Shown: piece after piece, positions 14,377-22,177 of the stretch
How positions within the stretch are numbered: the stretch's first letter is position 1
Layout: each line of letters begins with the position of its first letter
Origin: G020354945 sp964570585
Lineage (GTDB): Bacteria > Omnitrophota > Gorgyraeia > JABMRG01 > JAFGKX01
Length of the DNA: 31,401 nucleotides
Reading direction: 5' to 3'
Assembly: GCA_964570585.1 (NCBI GenBank)
Contig: CAZMYR010000018.1
Span: 1 to 31,401, forward strand
Position numbers and translations under genes: made by a program
Notes under the pieces: model-generated
What the model saw: the letters and a program-made list of their open reading frames with translations, nothing else
Told to the model about the DNA's origin: nothing
The model's database searches: none

Positions 14377-15264
14377 CTAATTCCTCCTATATTCGCTTTT
14401 GGGGACGTAAAACTTATACCCCAGCATTTTATAAATTAACTTCGCTACTATGAAATCGGCAGTTTTAGATGTTGAATCCGGACATAGCTCTACGACATCA
14501 AATCCAACAACGTTTTTTTCACAAAACACAGCTTTTGTTATCATTAATATATCATCCCAATCAAGGCCTCCCGGTTCAGGGGTGCCTACAGCAGGGATTA
14601 AAGAAGGGTCAAAGACATCGGTATCAACGGTAATATAAACATCCTTATTGAGATTGTCCAAAATTTCTTTAATCCAACCGGTTATGTTTGTTTTATCTTT
14701 TGCCCATATAATCTTATAATGGTTCTCTTTAATTGTCTCGGATTCCTCAAAACTTAAGCTTCTTACACCGACCTGAACCACACCGCAATGTTCTCTGATT
14801 CTCGCCACAACACAGGCATGATTGTATTTTGAACCTTCATACTCATCCCGCAAATCAGCATGGGCATCAAGCGAAAGCACAGAAATATCCGGATATTTTT
14901 CTTTTAATGCAAAGAGAGAGCCGATTGAAATCGAATGCTCCCCGCCTATTACAACCGGAAATTTGTTATCATTTAGGACTTTTAGGCAGCGGGTTTTTAC
15001 TTTATTAACCATTACTTCCGGTTTCTTTGTTATCTTAAGGGGCGCTAAAGTAGATATCCCAATATCTGCAATAACTCTATCAAGCTCTTCATCATACAAC
15101 TCCATATTTTTTGAAGCCTCTATTATTGCTCTCGGAGCTTTTTTGGTCCCTTTAATGTATGTGGTGGTCATCTCATAGGGAATAGGTATAATAGCCACTT
15201 TTGATTTTTTATATTCAGAGTATTTATCTTCTAAACCGCCAAAATTATCCGCAATCTCACTCAT
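14377..15264 (-). CDS. speB: Agmatinase (ureohydrolase family)
   Basis: SpeB hydrolyses agmatine to putrescine and urea at a binuclear manganese site. The 295-residue protein has the complete metal-ligand set: GGEHS (His), LDAHADLRDEY (three ligands), an N-terminal-half YIKGTKKAPRAI block, VDTDVFDPSLIPAVGTPEPGG (two Asp) and a C-terminal GFDVVELCPDSTSKTADFIVAKLIYK helix. The family also contains arginases and guanidinobutyrases, but the adjacent arginine decarboxylase makes agmatine the best-supported substrate. Its ATG overlaps the M16 peptidase stop by four bases (ATGA), and the gene is followed by pdaD. Confidence 0.95.
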   Translation of the reverse strand: MSEIADNFGGLEDKYSEYKKSKVAIIPIPYEMTTTYIKGTKKAPRAIIEASKNMELYDEELDRVIADIGISTLAPLKITKKPEVMVNKVKTRCLKVLNDNKFPVVIGGEHSISIGSLFALKEKYPDISVLSLDAHADLRDEYEGSKYNHACVVARIREHCGVVQVGVRSLSFEESETIKENHYKIIWAKDKTNITGWIKEILDNLNKDVYITVDTDVFDPSLIPAVGTPEPGGLDWDDILMITKAVFCEKNVVGFDVVELCPDSTSKTADFIVAKLIYKMLGYKFYVPKSEYRRN

Positions 15265-17963
15265 TTCACTTCAGGCCTGGTAATAACCGTTACGCTTTTG
15301 TTCAATTTAAAATATTTTTTTGCGGCAATTATTAAATCTTTTTTAGAGATAGAATTTATAACATCAGGATAATGAATATGATAATCGTAACCCAAACCAT
15401 ATAATTCGTCAAGACCTGTTTGTAGAGCGAAACCCCCATTGCTTTGGATGCTCAGCTGATATTTTGTAACCAGTGATTTCTTGGCAGCACTGATTTCTTC
15501 CTCTGTTATTTTACCGGCCGATATTTGCTGAATCTGAGAGATTATACTTGTCTTTACATGGTTTGCATTCTGAGGAGTTGTTGCAGCATAAAAAATAAAT
15601 GCCCCTGTATCCAAACCTACCATTCCAAAAGTGCCTAATGTATAGGCAAGGCCCTCCTTCTGCCTTATTTGCGAATAAAGCCTGCCGGAGCCGCCTGAGA
15701 AAAGCGAAGAAAGTAGCTGCAAAGGGAAACGGTCCTCATTATACAAACTTGACCCCTTGAAACCTATCATTACTACTGCCTGTCTTTTATCCATATGCTC
15801 AACCGTTTTTATCGGCAAATGAGCAGTATCTAACTTTATCTGTTCGACTTGGAAAATTTCGCCTTCAGGCATATTTTCGAATTTATCCTCAAGGATTTTA
15901 AAAACATTTTCTTCGTCTATATTGCCGGATATAGAAATTACGGTATTTTTAGCAACGCAAAATTTTTTGTGAAAGTCTATTAAATCAGCTTTTGAAATTC
16001 CCGAAACCGACTCCTTGTTCCCGATGGAAATAAGTCTATAGGGATGTTTTTGAAAAAGCGATTTTCTTAATAAAAGATTGGTATATTTGAATATATCATC
16101 CCGGATAAGTTCTATCCCGGCTAATGCATCACTTTTTACAATATCTACTTCTTCTTCCGGAAAAGTGGGGTGTAATAAGATATGCGCTAATAAATCAATG
16201 AGCTTTTCTGAATCTTTACTCATAAAGTTCATTATATAACCAAAACTATTATTGCCGCTATACGGAGCAAATTGCACACCGAGTGACTCAATATAATCTG
16301 TGAGCTGGTCTTTTTTATAACGGCTGGTACCTTTAGGCATCGTGGAAATTGTCAGGTTAGATATTCCGTTGCATTTTGCATCTTCTGCTCTCAAGCCCCC
16401 CTTAATCGATACTATGATAGAACAAACCGGGTTGGTGTGATTTTCTGTTATAAGTACTACTAAACCATTGGGGAGGACCTTTTTTATGGTTTGAGGTTTT
16501 TCTGCTTCTTCAATCAAAGTGGGTTCCATGCCCTTTTCTCCCTCATAACCTTCGGGGACTAACCCCACTATGGTCATATTTTCTTCTGTTAAGTACTTCG
16601 AGGCAACCTCTGTTATATCATCGGCAGTTACATTTTCTATGCCTTTTACATATTTGCCTGAGAAATCCAAATCGCCGGTCAAAGCAAAATCAGCGGCTAA
16701 TGTATCTGCTTTACTCTGTTGAGTCTCTAACCCCAATAAATAAGAACTTAAAACCTTAGTTTTTGCTCTCTCTAATTCGATTTCTTTCGGAGGCGATTGT
16801 TTTATTTTCTTGATTTCTTCTTTGACGGCCTCTATTGTTTCTTTAACCGAGCCCTGTTTCGCCACGCAAGATATAACAAAAATCCCTGGATGCCGTGGTG
16901 TATAGTTATAAGAGCCTATAGAATGGACTAAACCCTGAGCATCATGTAAGGTTTTGTGCAGGCGCGAAGTTAAACCTCCTCCTAATATAATGGCTAAAGT
17001 ATCCAGTGAGTACAAATCAGGGTGATTTACAGCAACAGTATGAAATCCGATCAGCATCCTTGGGCGTGAAACAGAAAAGTTTTCAAAAAATTGCCTGCTT
17101 GAAATCTGCTCCGGTTCAGCAGATACTACAGGGGGAGTAAATCTTTCTCTATTTAGGGTGCCTAATGTCTGTTTCACATCCTGCAAAAGGAGGCGAGGTT
17201 TTATATCTCCGACAATGGAAAGTGTCATATTGTTGGGAATGTAATATTGTTTATAGTGTGATTTAAGCTCTGAGAGTTTGAGGCGTTTAAAAACCTCTTT
17301 ATATCCTATAACCGGATTTTTATATGGGTGTTGTATATACGCTGTTTGCTGAAATAGTTTATATAAATACTTCTCAGGGTTATCATCGCCCATATCTATC
17401 TCTCTTAAAATAACTTCTTTTTCATGTTGAAATTCTTCTTTTAGAAACGCTGGATTTCCCACCATATCAGTAATTATATGCAAAATTTCTCTCAGCGAAG
17501 CAGCAGGGGCCTGCACTTTAAAACATGTATAATCATAACTTGTAAATGCGCCTGTTTCTGCGCCAAGAGACTTTAATTTATTCTCTAATTGAATTGCTGT
17601 GTAGTTGGTGGTGCCCTTAAACATCATATGCTCTATAAAATGGGCTATGCCCGAGCCTGTGTATGGACCTTCGGTAGCTGAACCTGCGTTGACCAATAAG
17701 GTAACCGCAGCGGTGGGGGTGCGACTATCCCTTTTTAATATTACATTCAGGCCATTGTCTAATAAAAACCTCTCAGCACCGATAGATAAAAATTCATCAT
17801 TAACAGGAGCATCAGCTTTTTCAGCAGCTAAAGAATCCGTGAACCCCGTTAGAAATATGGATTCCGAAGGTGATAACAAAATTTCTAACGGGGTGAAAAA
17901 TAAAAAAAGAGCTATCGTAACAACACATACCGATGTAACAATAGCTCTTTTTTTAATCATCAT
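15261..17963 (-). CDS. Two-domain M16 family zinc peptidase
   Basis: The 900-residue protein contains two M16 units. The first has the inverted zinc motif HFIEH (108-112) plus the distal Glu in EKEVILREI (about 188) and should be catalytic. The second half (from about residue 480, KVLPNGLVVLITENHTNP) lacks HxxEH and carries the Arg/Tyr-type substrate region GGSGRLYSQIRQKEGLAYTLG, as in inactive M16 partners. The N-terminus MMIKKRAIVTSVCVVTIALFLFF is a signal peptide or anchor, so it probably acts in the periplasm. The start is not marked by a good Shine-Dalgarno. A terminator-like hairpin and a palindromic repeat lie within the first 40 codons, so the N-terminus deserves caution. Confidence 0.92.
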   Translation of the reverse strand: MMIKKRAIVTSVCVVTIALFLFFTPLEILLSPSESIFLTGFTDSLAAEKADAPVNDEFLSIGAERFLLDNGLNVILKRDSRTPTAAVTLLVNAGSATEGPYTGSGIAHFIEHMMFKGTTNYTAIQLENKLKSLGAETGAFTSYDYTCFKVQAPAASLREILHIITDMVGNPAFLKEEFQHEKEVILREIDMGDDNPEKYLYKLFQQTAYIQHPYKNPVIGYKEVFKRLKLSELKSHYKQYYIPNNMTLSIVGDIKPRLLLQDVKQTLGTLNRERFTPPVVSAEPEQISSRQFFENFSVSRPRMLIGFHTVAVNHPDLYSLDTLAIILGGGLTSRLHKTLHDAQGLVHSIGSYNYTPRHPGIFVISCVAKQGSVKETIEAVKEEIKKIKQSPPKEIELERAKTKVLSSYLLGLETQQSKADTLAADFALTGDLDFSGKYVKGIENVTADDITEVASKYLTEENMTIVGLVPEGYEGEKGMEPTLIEEAEKPQTIKKVLPNGLVVLITENHTNPVCSIIVSIKGGLRAEDAKCNGISNLTISTMPKGTSRYKKDQLTDYIESLGVQFAPYSGNNSFGYIMNFMSKDSEKLIDLLAHILLHPTFPEEEVDIVKSDALAGIELIRDDIFKYTNLLLRKSLFQKHPYRLISIGNKESVSGISKADLIDFHKKFCVAKNTVISISGNIDEENVFKILEDKFENMPEGEIFQVEQIKLDTAHLPIKTVEHMDKRQAVVMIGFKGSSLYNEDRFPLQLLSSLFSGGSGRLYSQIRQKEGLAYTLGTFGMVGLDTGAFIFYAATTPQNANHVKTSIISQIQQISAGKITEEEISAAKKSLVTKYQLSIQSNGGFALQTGLDELYGLGYDYHIHYPDVINSISKKDLIIAAKKYFKLNKSVTVITRPEVK
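17843..17894. repeat. Palindromic repeat inside the M16 gene
   Basis: Fourteen-base perfect arms, ACCCCGTTAGAAAT at 17843-17856 and its complement at 17881-17894, enclose 24 bases. The same arm core (CCCCGTTAGAAA) recurs at 18772-18802 inside the TonB-like gene. It lies within the coding sequence just after the signal-peptide codons and is translated in a different frame from the other copy. Confidence 0.85.
17902..17954. terminator. Terminator-like hairpin within the M16 start region
   Basis: Arms at 17902-17921 and 17935-17954 pair over 20 bases with two mismatches, with AGAGCTAT/ATAGCTCT at the core and seven-base A and T runs at the ends. On the minus strand the stem is followed by a long T-rich tract (seven T, one A, five T), which is a textbook Rho-independent terminator shape. 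On the plus strand it also ends in seven T. It lies 72 bases after the rpsU stop and covers M16 codons 3-21. Confidence 0.75.
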
Positions 17964-17984
17964 TTTAGGAGCGCAAAGTCCCTG

Positions 17985-18005
17985 TTGATTCGTTTAACGA
18001 ATCAA
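17985..18005. repeat. Perfect 21-bp inverted repeat after rpsU
   Basis: Ten-base arms TTGATTCGTT and AACGAATCAA are separated by one base in the 62-base gap between rpsU and the M16 gene. There is no T-run. With so short a centre it may be a protein-binding palindrome or a cruciform-type repeat rather than an RNA hairpin. Confidence 0.6.
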
Positions 18006-18025
18006 AACGGCAAGGACAAAGTGTA

Positions 18026-18205
18026 TTATCCTCTTTTTTTGCGCTTGCCAGCCTCTTTTTGCTTTCTTCGCCTTTTGACACTTGGTTTTTCGTAATGTTT
18101 ACGGGCCCTGATTTCTCTTAAAATCCCTTCACGTTCAATCTTTTTCTTGAGCCTGCGTAAAGCCCTTTCTATAGGCTCACCATACCTTACGTCTACTTTT
18201 GGCAA
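18026..18205 (-). CDS. rpsU: Small ribosomal subunit protein bS21
   Basis: A 59-residue frame starts at TTG 18205, seven bases after a strong GGGGGAG ribosome site. It reads PKVDVRYGEPIERALRRLKK after the start and continues with KIEREGILREIRARKHYEKPSVKRRR, ending in a Lys/Arg-rich tail. This is the bS21 pattern: conserved VxxxEPIExALRRLKK, then REGIlrEirxRxhYEKPSxkRrRK. bS21 binds near the anti-Shine-Dalgarno end of 16S rRNA and helps initiation. The gene has its own near-consensus sigma-70 promoter at 18282-18309 and a palindrome in its leader. It is followed by the M16 peptidase gene, possibly separated by a terminator-like hairpin. Confidence 0.95.
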   Translation of the reverse strand: MPKVDVRYGEPIERALRRLKKKIEREGILREIRARKHYEKPSVKRRRKQKEAGKRKKRG

Positions 18206-18244
18206 GCAAATCTCCCCCTTTCATTAAATGAGCACTTAATTTAC

Positions 18245-18258
18245 CCCGAAATTTCGGG
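18245..18258. promoter_or_regulatory. Perfect 14-bp palindrome in the rpsU leader
   Basis: CCCGAAATTTCGGG is fully self-complementary and lies between the predicted rpsU promoter and its ribosome site. It may be a binding site for a dimeric regulator or an mRNA hairpin affecting rpsU expression. Sequence alone does not tell which. Confidence 0.5.
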
Positions 18259-18281
18259 ATGTCTTCACTTATCGTTCGCTT

Positions 18282-18309
18282 ATTATAACAGGTATACTAG
18301 AAATGTCAA
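18282..18309 (-). promoter_or_regulatory. Sigma-70 promoter for rpsU
   Basis: Reading the minus strand, a perfect -35 TTGACA (18309-18304) and a perfect -10 TATAAT (18287-18282) are separated by 16 bases. Transcription would start near 18275, giving a leader of about 70 bases before the TTG start of rpsU. It begins three bases after the stop of the TonB-like gene. Confidence 0.85.
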
Positions 18310-18311
18310 AT

Positions 18312-18998
18312 TTAATTTACAAAGGAAATTGTAACCTGGAGGGTTAGGCGGTCTTCTTTCATGTCTCCGGTAAAGGATGGGAATGGTGAAGCGGCATATA
18401 CGCTGTCCAGGGCGCACTGCCGCAGAACGGGATCGGTAACTGAATCTTTATCCGCTAAATCCACACTTCTTAAATCGCCGCTATTAAGTATGGTAAAGAT
18501 AAGATTTACTTCGCCTATTCTAAAGATATAAGGCTTGCTACTGTTAGCCGCCTGTTCAATCTTAGATCTTACTAAATTATGATATTTTAAATAAGATGGA
18601 TTGCCGGATAAATCTTTAGAATCATAAGAAATTAGCATCTTATCCTGTTCTACGACGTCTTTAGAGAATTTAATCTTTTCTGTAGATGGTGTAAACGGCT
18701 TACGAATCTCATTAGCAGATTTTATCCTTTTTCCTAAAGGCTCCCTTTGTCTATCTGCCAAAGCAGGCTCTGCCCCGTTAGAAAATTCTTTTCTAACGGG
18801 GCCTACTATTTTTTCTTTAGAACATAGGAAGGCTTTTGGCAAAATGTTACCTACTTTTCTGTAATATGTAACCTCTAGTTTCTTGGGATTAGTTTGTATA
18901 TTAGGAAAGATTTTAAAGGGCCCGGCATTAAATATAACGATAGTGTGTATAATAATGGAGAACAATAAACAACTTCTTAACACTCTGTCTGCAAACAT
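18312..18998 (-). CDS. TonB-like energy transducer protein
   Basis: The 228 residues have the TonB/TolA layout: a short cytoplasmic start, one membrane helix (LLFSIIIHTIVIFNA, about residues 10-26), a Lys/Pro-rich periplasmic stretch and a C-terminal domain (from about 135). That domain has the pattern YHNLVRSKIEQAA, a FRIGEVNLIFTI strand, DLRSVDL and LDSVYAASPFPSFTG, with the S-P-F-P motif typical of TonB C-terminal domains. It would couple inner-membrane proton force to outer-membrane receptors; ExbB and ExbD are not in the window. A TonB-dependent receptor remnant lies upstream. A palindromic repeat (18772-18802) is embedded in the linker region. It has its own strong promoter and a weak ribosome site. 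Confidence 0.8.
   Translation of the reverse strand: MFADRVLRSCLLFSIIIHTIVIFNAGPFKIFPNIQTNPKKLEVTYYRKVGNILPKAFLCSKEKIVGPVRKEFSNGAEPALADRQREPLGKRIKSANEIRKPFTPSTEKIKFSKDVVEQDKMLISYDSKDLSGNPSYLKYHNLVRSKIEQAANSSKPYIFRIGEVNLIFTILNSGDLRSVDLADKDSVTDPVLRQCALDSVYAASPFPSFTGDMKEDRLTLQVTISFVN
18772..18802. repeat. Palindromic repeat inside the TonB-like gene
   Basis: Arms GCCCCGTTAGAAAA (18772-18785) and its complement (18789-18802) are perfect over 14 bases with a TTC loop. It shares the CCCCGTTAGAAA core with the copy at 17843-17894. Its translation is PVRKEFSNGA, in the flexible linker of the protein, where an insertion would be tolerated. Confidence 0.85.
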
Positions 18999-19017
18999 AA
19001 TCTATTACCTAAAATAT

Positions 19018-19046
19018 ATTATATAATCAATACAGAGAGCTGTCAA
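19018..19046 (-). promoter_or_regulatory. Sigma-70 promoter for the TonB-like gene
   Basis: Minus-strand reading gives -35 TTGACA (19046-19041), 17 bases, then -10 TATAAT (19023-19018), a full consensus promoter. Transcription would start near 19011, only about a dozen bases before the ATG at 18998, so the leader is very short. Confidence 0.85.
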
Positions 19047-19069
19047 CACTCATGCATAAAAGTTTAAAC

Positions 19070-20005
19070 TTAGAATTTCACCCCCATCCCGAAAGTAAAT
19101 ATCCTCCCTGGGGCCGGGTCAAATTTTTTCAATGACCCCGATTTAAAGCCGTAACAGTTATATTCGCTATCTAAGAGGTTATCGATTGCTAAAAAGGCCG
19201 ATAAACATTTATACTCATAATTAAATTTAGTATTTAACGTAGTATAATCGGAAAGCTTATCATCGTTGGGTGAATCTATGTATGAATCACCAACTCTGCT
19301 GACAGTTATATTTACGCCTAGTCCGAAATCTGTTTTTAACCTTAAGCCTAAGCTTCCCTTATGCTTAGGGATATTCGTCAGATATTTATCTTTGTAATCT
19401 CCGCTTTCATTTTTTGCTCTTGTATAGGTATAATTAGCAAAACCACTCAATTCTTCAATAATTTTGAAATCTAACCTTGTTTCTACCCCTTTATGGGATG
19501 TCTCACCAATATTTTTATATATCTTTTCAGAATAATCATATTCAATCTCGTTATCGAGCTCCATCCTGTATAAGTTAACATTTGCCTTTAAATAATCGTT
19601 GAATTGATGATGTATTCCTGTTTCATAGTTTGTTGCTTCTTCAGGATTTAAATCAGAGCTTGAGGAACTTCCATAAGTAAACATCTGACCTATAGTCGGG
19701 CTTCTGAAGGCCTGGGCATAATTAGCATAAATTTTAGAATTTTCTCGGTAGGCATATACTACCCCGCACATCGGACTCCATTTTGACATATCAGTTTCTT
19801 TAGAATTACTCTCGTCTTTGTAGTTAGTAATTAGGTGCCATGCACCTTGGTGCCAGACTAAAATACCTCCCCACTCACCAGCCCGCCCCATTACAAATTT
19901 CGCATAACCCTGCGTAGGAATAAAATCAAAAAGACATAAGCATAAAAGTAACAGCGCGCCTGAACGGCGCAGTAATATTAAAGGCACGCCCCAGCGTGCC
20001 CACAT
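19070..20005 (-). pseudogene. TonB-dependent receptor, C-terminal barrel remnant
   Basis: The frame encodes the last part of an outer-membrane receptor barrel. From about residue 75 it reads SKWSPMCGVVYAYRENSKIYANYAQAFRSPTIGQMF, then NPEEATNYETGIHHQF, YKNIGETSHKGVETRLDF, a LFAIDNLLDSEY-like strand and a closing strand ending FGMGVKF with terminal Phe, as barrel proteins require. The plug domain, TonB box and most of the barrel are missing: about 240 receptor residues remain against the usual 600-700. The first 65 or so residues come from the hairpin array and a repeat-associated segment, which happens to encode a hydrophobic, signal-like stretch. I read it as a deletion remnant joined to repeat DNA near 19830-19860. 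An expressed short barrel is possible but unlikely. Confidence 0.75.
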
Positions 20006-20094
20006 TAGGCAGTCCGTCCAGGGCTGCCATTACTAAAGGCGCGCCCAAGCGCGCCTACACTAAGCGCCACGTCCAGTGGCGCTGTTACTTTTAT
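19942..20094. repeat. Tandem array of five short hairpins
   Basis: Five G/C-rich hairpins follow each other with centres 26-29 bases apart (19963, 19991, 20018, 20046, 20073). Two types alternate: one with loop CCCA or CCAA (19983-20000, 20037-20056) and one with loop GTCCA (20008-20028, 20063-20083). The first hairpin (19956-19970) is the second type in reverse orientation. Linkers after each type are similar, while stems differ by paired changes. Outer 16-base arms, ATAAAAGTAACAGCGC and its complement at 20079-20094, enclose the block. The right end covers the stop codon of the histidine kinase gene. Confidence 0.88.
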
Positions 20095-22169
20095 TCTTTT
20101 GCTTTAGGGAATTCTAAAAAAAATGTAGTTCCTTCCCCGGCCTTGCTTTTTACTGTAATATTGCCATTGTTTCGCTGCACAAGTTCTCTTACAATGGCTA
20201 ATCCATATCCGCTTCCTTTAGTTTCACCTTTTGTAGTATAAAAAGGCTTAAAGATTTCATCAAGTTTATCTTCTGTTATACCACAGCCTGTATCTTGTAT
20301 TTGGATTTTTATCTTTTCATTATCTTCTTTTGCTGTAATTTTAATTGTTCCATTTTCTTTTATGGCTTCAGCGGCGTTTCTGATGAGGTTGAAAAATATC
20401 TGTTGCATTTGGTCTTCATCCATAATAATTTTTGGTAAATTTTCTGGGGTATTTTTCTCTATTTTGATTTTGTCTAATTCGAGTTTATGTTTAAGCAGGA
20501 TAAGGGCATCTTCTACGCTTTGGGCTATATCGATAGGTTTTGTTTCAACCACATTGCTTGGTTTAGCAAATCCAGAAAGCTTGCTTGTTATGTTGACTGC
20601 TTTACGTATCTGCTCCTCAGAATCTTGCATTATATTTTTCACTTTTTTCAGCAGCTCATCATGGTTATTATAACTGCCTCTATCCAATTCCAAGGTAAAA
20701 AGTTGCATATTTCCGCTTATAGCACTTAAAGGCCTGCAGATTTCATGGTTTATGGCTGAGGTTATGGTGCCTATCGCTGCGAGTTTTTCATTCTGGGCGG
20801 CCTGCATAAAAAGCTTGGCATTGCTTATCGCTATCGAGAGAGTTTTTGTCAGGGTGGTTAATATATCAATATCATCTGCATTGTAAGGCTGGTCCGATTT
20901 TTTGACTCCTAAACTCAATATGCCGACAAGTTCATTACGAATCATTAAAGGCAGGCAGACGTGGGATTTTATCATCCCCATTTGGCTTTTTGCTTCATCA
21001 GAGGCTTGCAGAGACTCATCGTAACTTTGGTATAATAAAGGCAACCGGCTACTCTTAAGGTGTCTTACAAGAACATTTTCTGCATTAAAATGAATTTTTT
21101 TATCTTCTATGCCGAAAGAGTCGTATATTCCATAGCCTATTTCTTCATAGGTTAGCAATAAGACAGCGCAGTTTGTTAGGTACAAGTTATTGACTAAAGT
21201 GTCGATAGTTACTTTACAAAGTTTATCGAGATTTAGAATAGTCAATGCCTCATCTGCAAAATCTTTTAGGATTTTCCTGGGACTGTATTTTTTTTGAAAG
21301 AGATATTTATTGGTTACGTTTATTAAAAAATTCTTAAAAGGATCGTGCACTAAAAGAATAATAACAATGCTTATAACAGAAGATAGATATAAGCTATTCC
21401 TGCTAAATGGGACGATAAATGTAGATATAAACATTACAACAGCAGCAAAAATACCAAACATAAAACTGAATAACCCAGCAAAGACGAGGGTCTTCTTTAT
21501 GATGACTTCTATGTCCATAAAACGATATGCTATGATAGCATAGTATACGACTATAGGATAAATAGGTACAAAAAACATTCCAAAAGAAAGTGGGAAGATA
21601 TTATAAACTGGCAAAAAAGTACATGAACCTCCAGTAAAACCTATAGCAGTAGCAACTAAATCATATTTAATTTGTTTTTTTTGTAAGCTTGAGGAAGCAG
21701 GATATGCTTTTATTAAAAGATATACTGCATAAGCTACTAAGGAAAAGAACATCAAAAGCAAAACAGGATAAAATAAGCCTGGGTCTGTAAAATAATTAAA
21801 ATAATATTTTTTTGATACACCCCTTACAACAAGGCCAAAAGCATCTAAGATAAGCATAATACAGGCTAAGATATAACCGGTGATTATGATTCTTCTTTTT
21901 TTATGGGTGATTTTTAAGAAGGAAGTGCTAAAATGCAGATATGTTACAGGAATAAATATTACTCCTGCATGAAGTAATTTTGAAAACAAAAATCCTATGC
22001 TTTGAACTGTAGATATAACTTCTAACCCCATAAAGAGGCTCCATACAGCTACGCTAAAACATAAAAGGAAAAAAATCTTACCGGCTTTTTTTCCTTTTAA
22101 AAATGAAAAAAATCCCAGCGTTAAGTTGATAAATGCCGTTAAAAAACATGCAACTGTAAAATAAAGCAT
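20091..22169 (-). CDS. 7TM-GAF sensor histidine kinase
   Basis: The 692-residue protein has about seven or eight membrane helices in residues 1-260, matching the 7TM-type histidine-kinase sensor region. A GAF domain follows (about 310-460: CKVTIDTLVNNL to ISLSLGVKK and ILTTLTKTLSIAISNA). The transmitter has the HisKA H-box INHEICRPLSAISGNMQLF. Its ATPase boxes are N (FNLIRNAAEAI), G1 (DTGCGI), F (IFKPFYTTK) and G2 (GSGYGLAIV), so it should be active. It starts eight bases after the HMG-CoA reductase gene with an AGGAAA ribosome site, and a response regulator sits upstream in the same operon. The signal sensed is unknown. The TAA stop lies in the outer arm of the hairpin array. Confidence 0.93.
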   Translation of the reverse strand: MLYFTVACFLTAFINLTLGFFSFLKGKKAGKIFFLLCFSVAVWSLFMGLEVISTVQSIGFLFSKLLHAGVIFIPVTYLHFSTSFLKITHKKRRIIITGYILACIMLILDAFGLVVRGVSKKYYFNYFTDPGLFYPVLLLMFFSLVAYAVYLLIKAYPASSSLQKKQIKYDLVATAIGFTGGSCTFLPVYNIFPLSFGMFFVPIYPIVVYYAIIAYRFMDIEVIIKKTLVFAGLFSFMFGIFAAVVMFISTFIVPFSRNSLYLSSVISIVIILLVHDPFKNFLINVTNKYLFQKKYSPRKILKDFADEALTILNLDKLCKVTIDTLVNNLYLTNCAVLLLTYEEIGYGIYDSFGIEDKKIHFNAENVLVRHLKSSRLPLLYQSYDESLQASDEAKSQMGMIKSHVCLPLMIRNELVGILSLGVKKSDQPYNADDIDILTTLTKTLSIAISNAKLFMQAAQNEKLAAIGTITSAINHEICRPLSAISGNMQLFTLELDRGSYNNHDELLKKVKNIMQDSEEQIRKAVNITSKLSGFAKPSNVVETKPIDIAQSVEDALILLKHKLELDKIKIEKNTPENLPKIIMDEDQMQQIFFNLIRNAAEAIKENGTIKITAKEDNEKIKIQIQDTGCGITEDKLDEIFKPFYTTKGETKGSGYGLAIVRELVQRNNGNITVKSKAGEGTTFFLEFPKAKE

Positions 22170-22177
22170 TTAATTTC

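Noticed and set aside
19942..20094. CRISPR array or integron attC cluster
   Set aside because: Units vary in the stems and have no unique spacers of equal length; core-site GTTRRRY/RYYYAAC pairs and integrase are missing.
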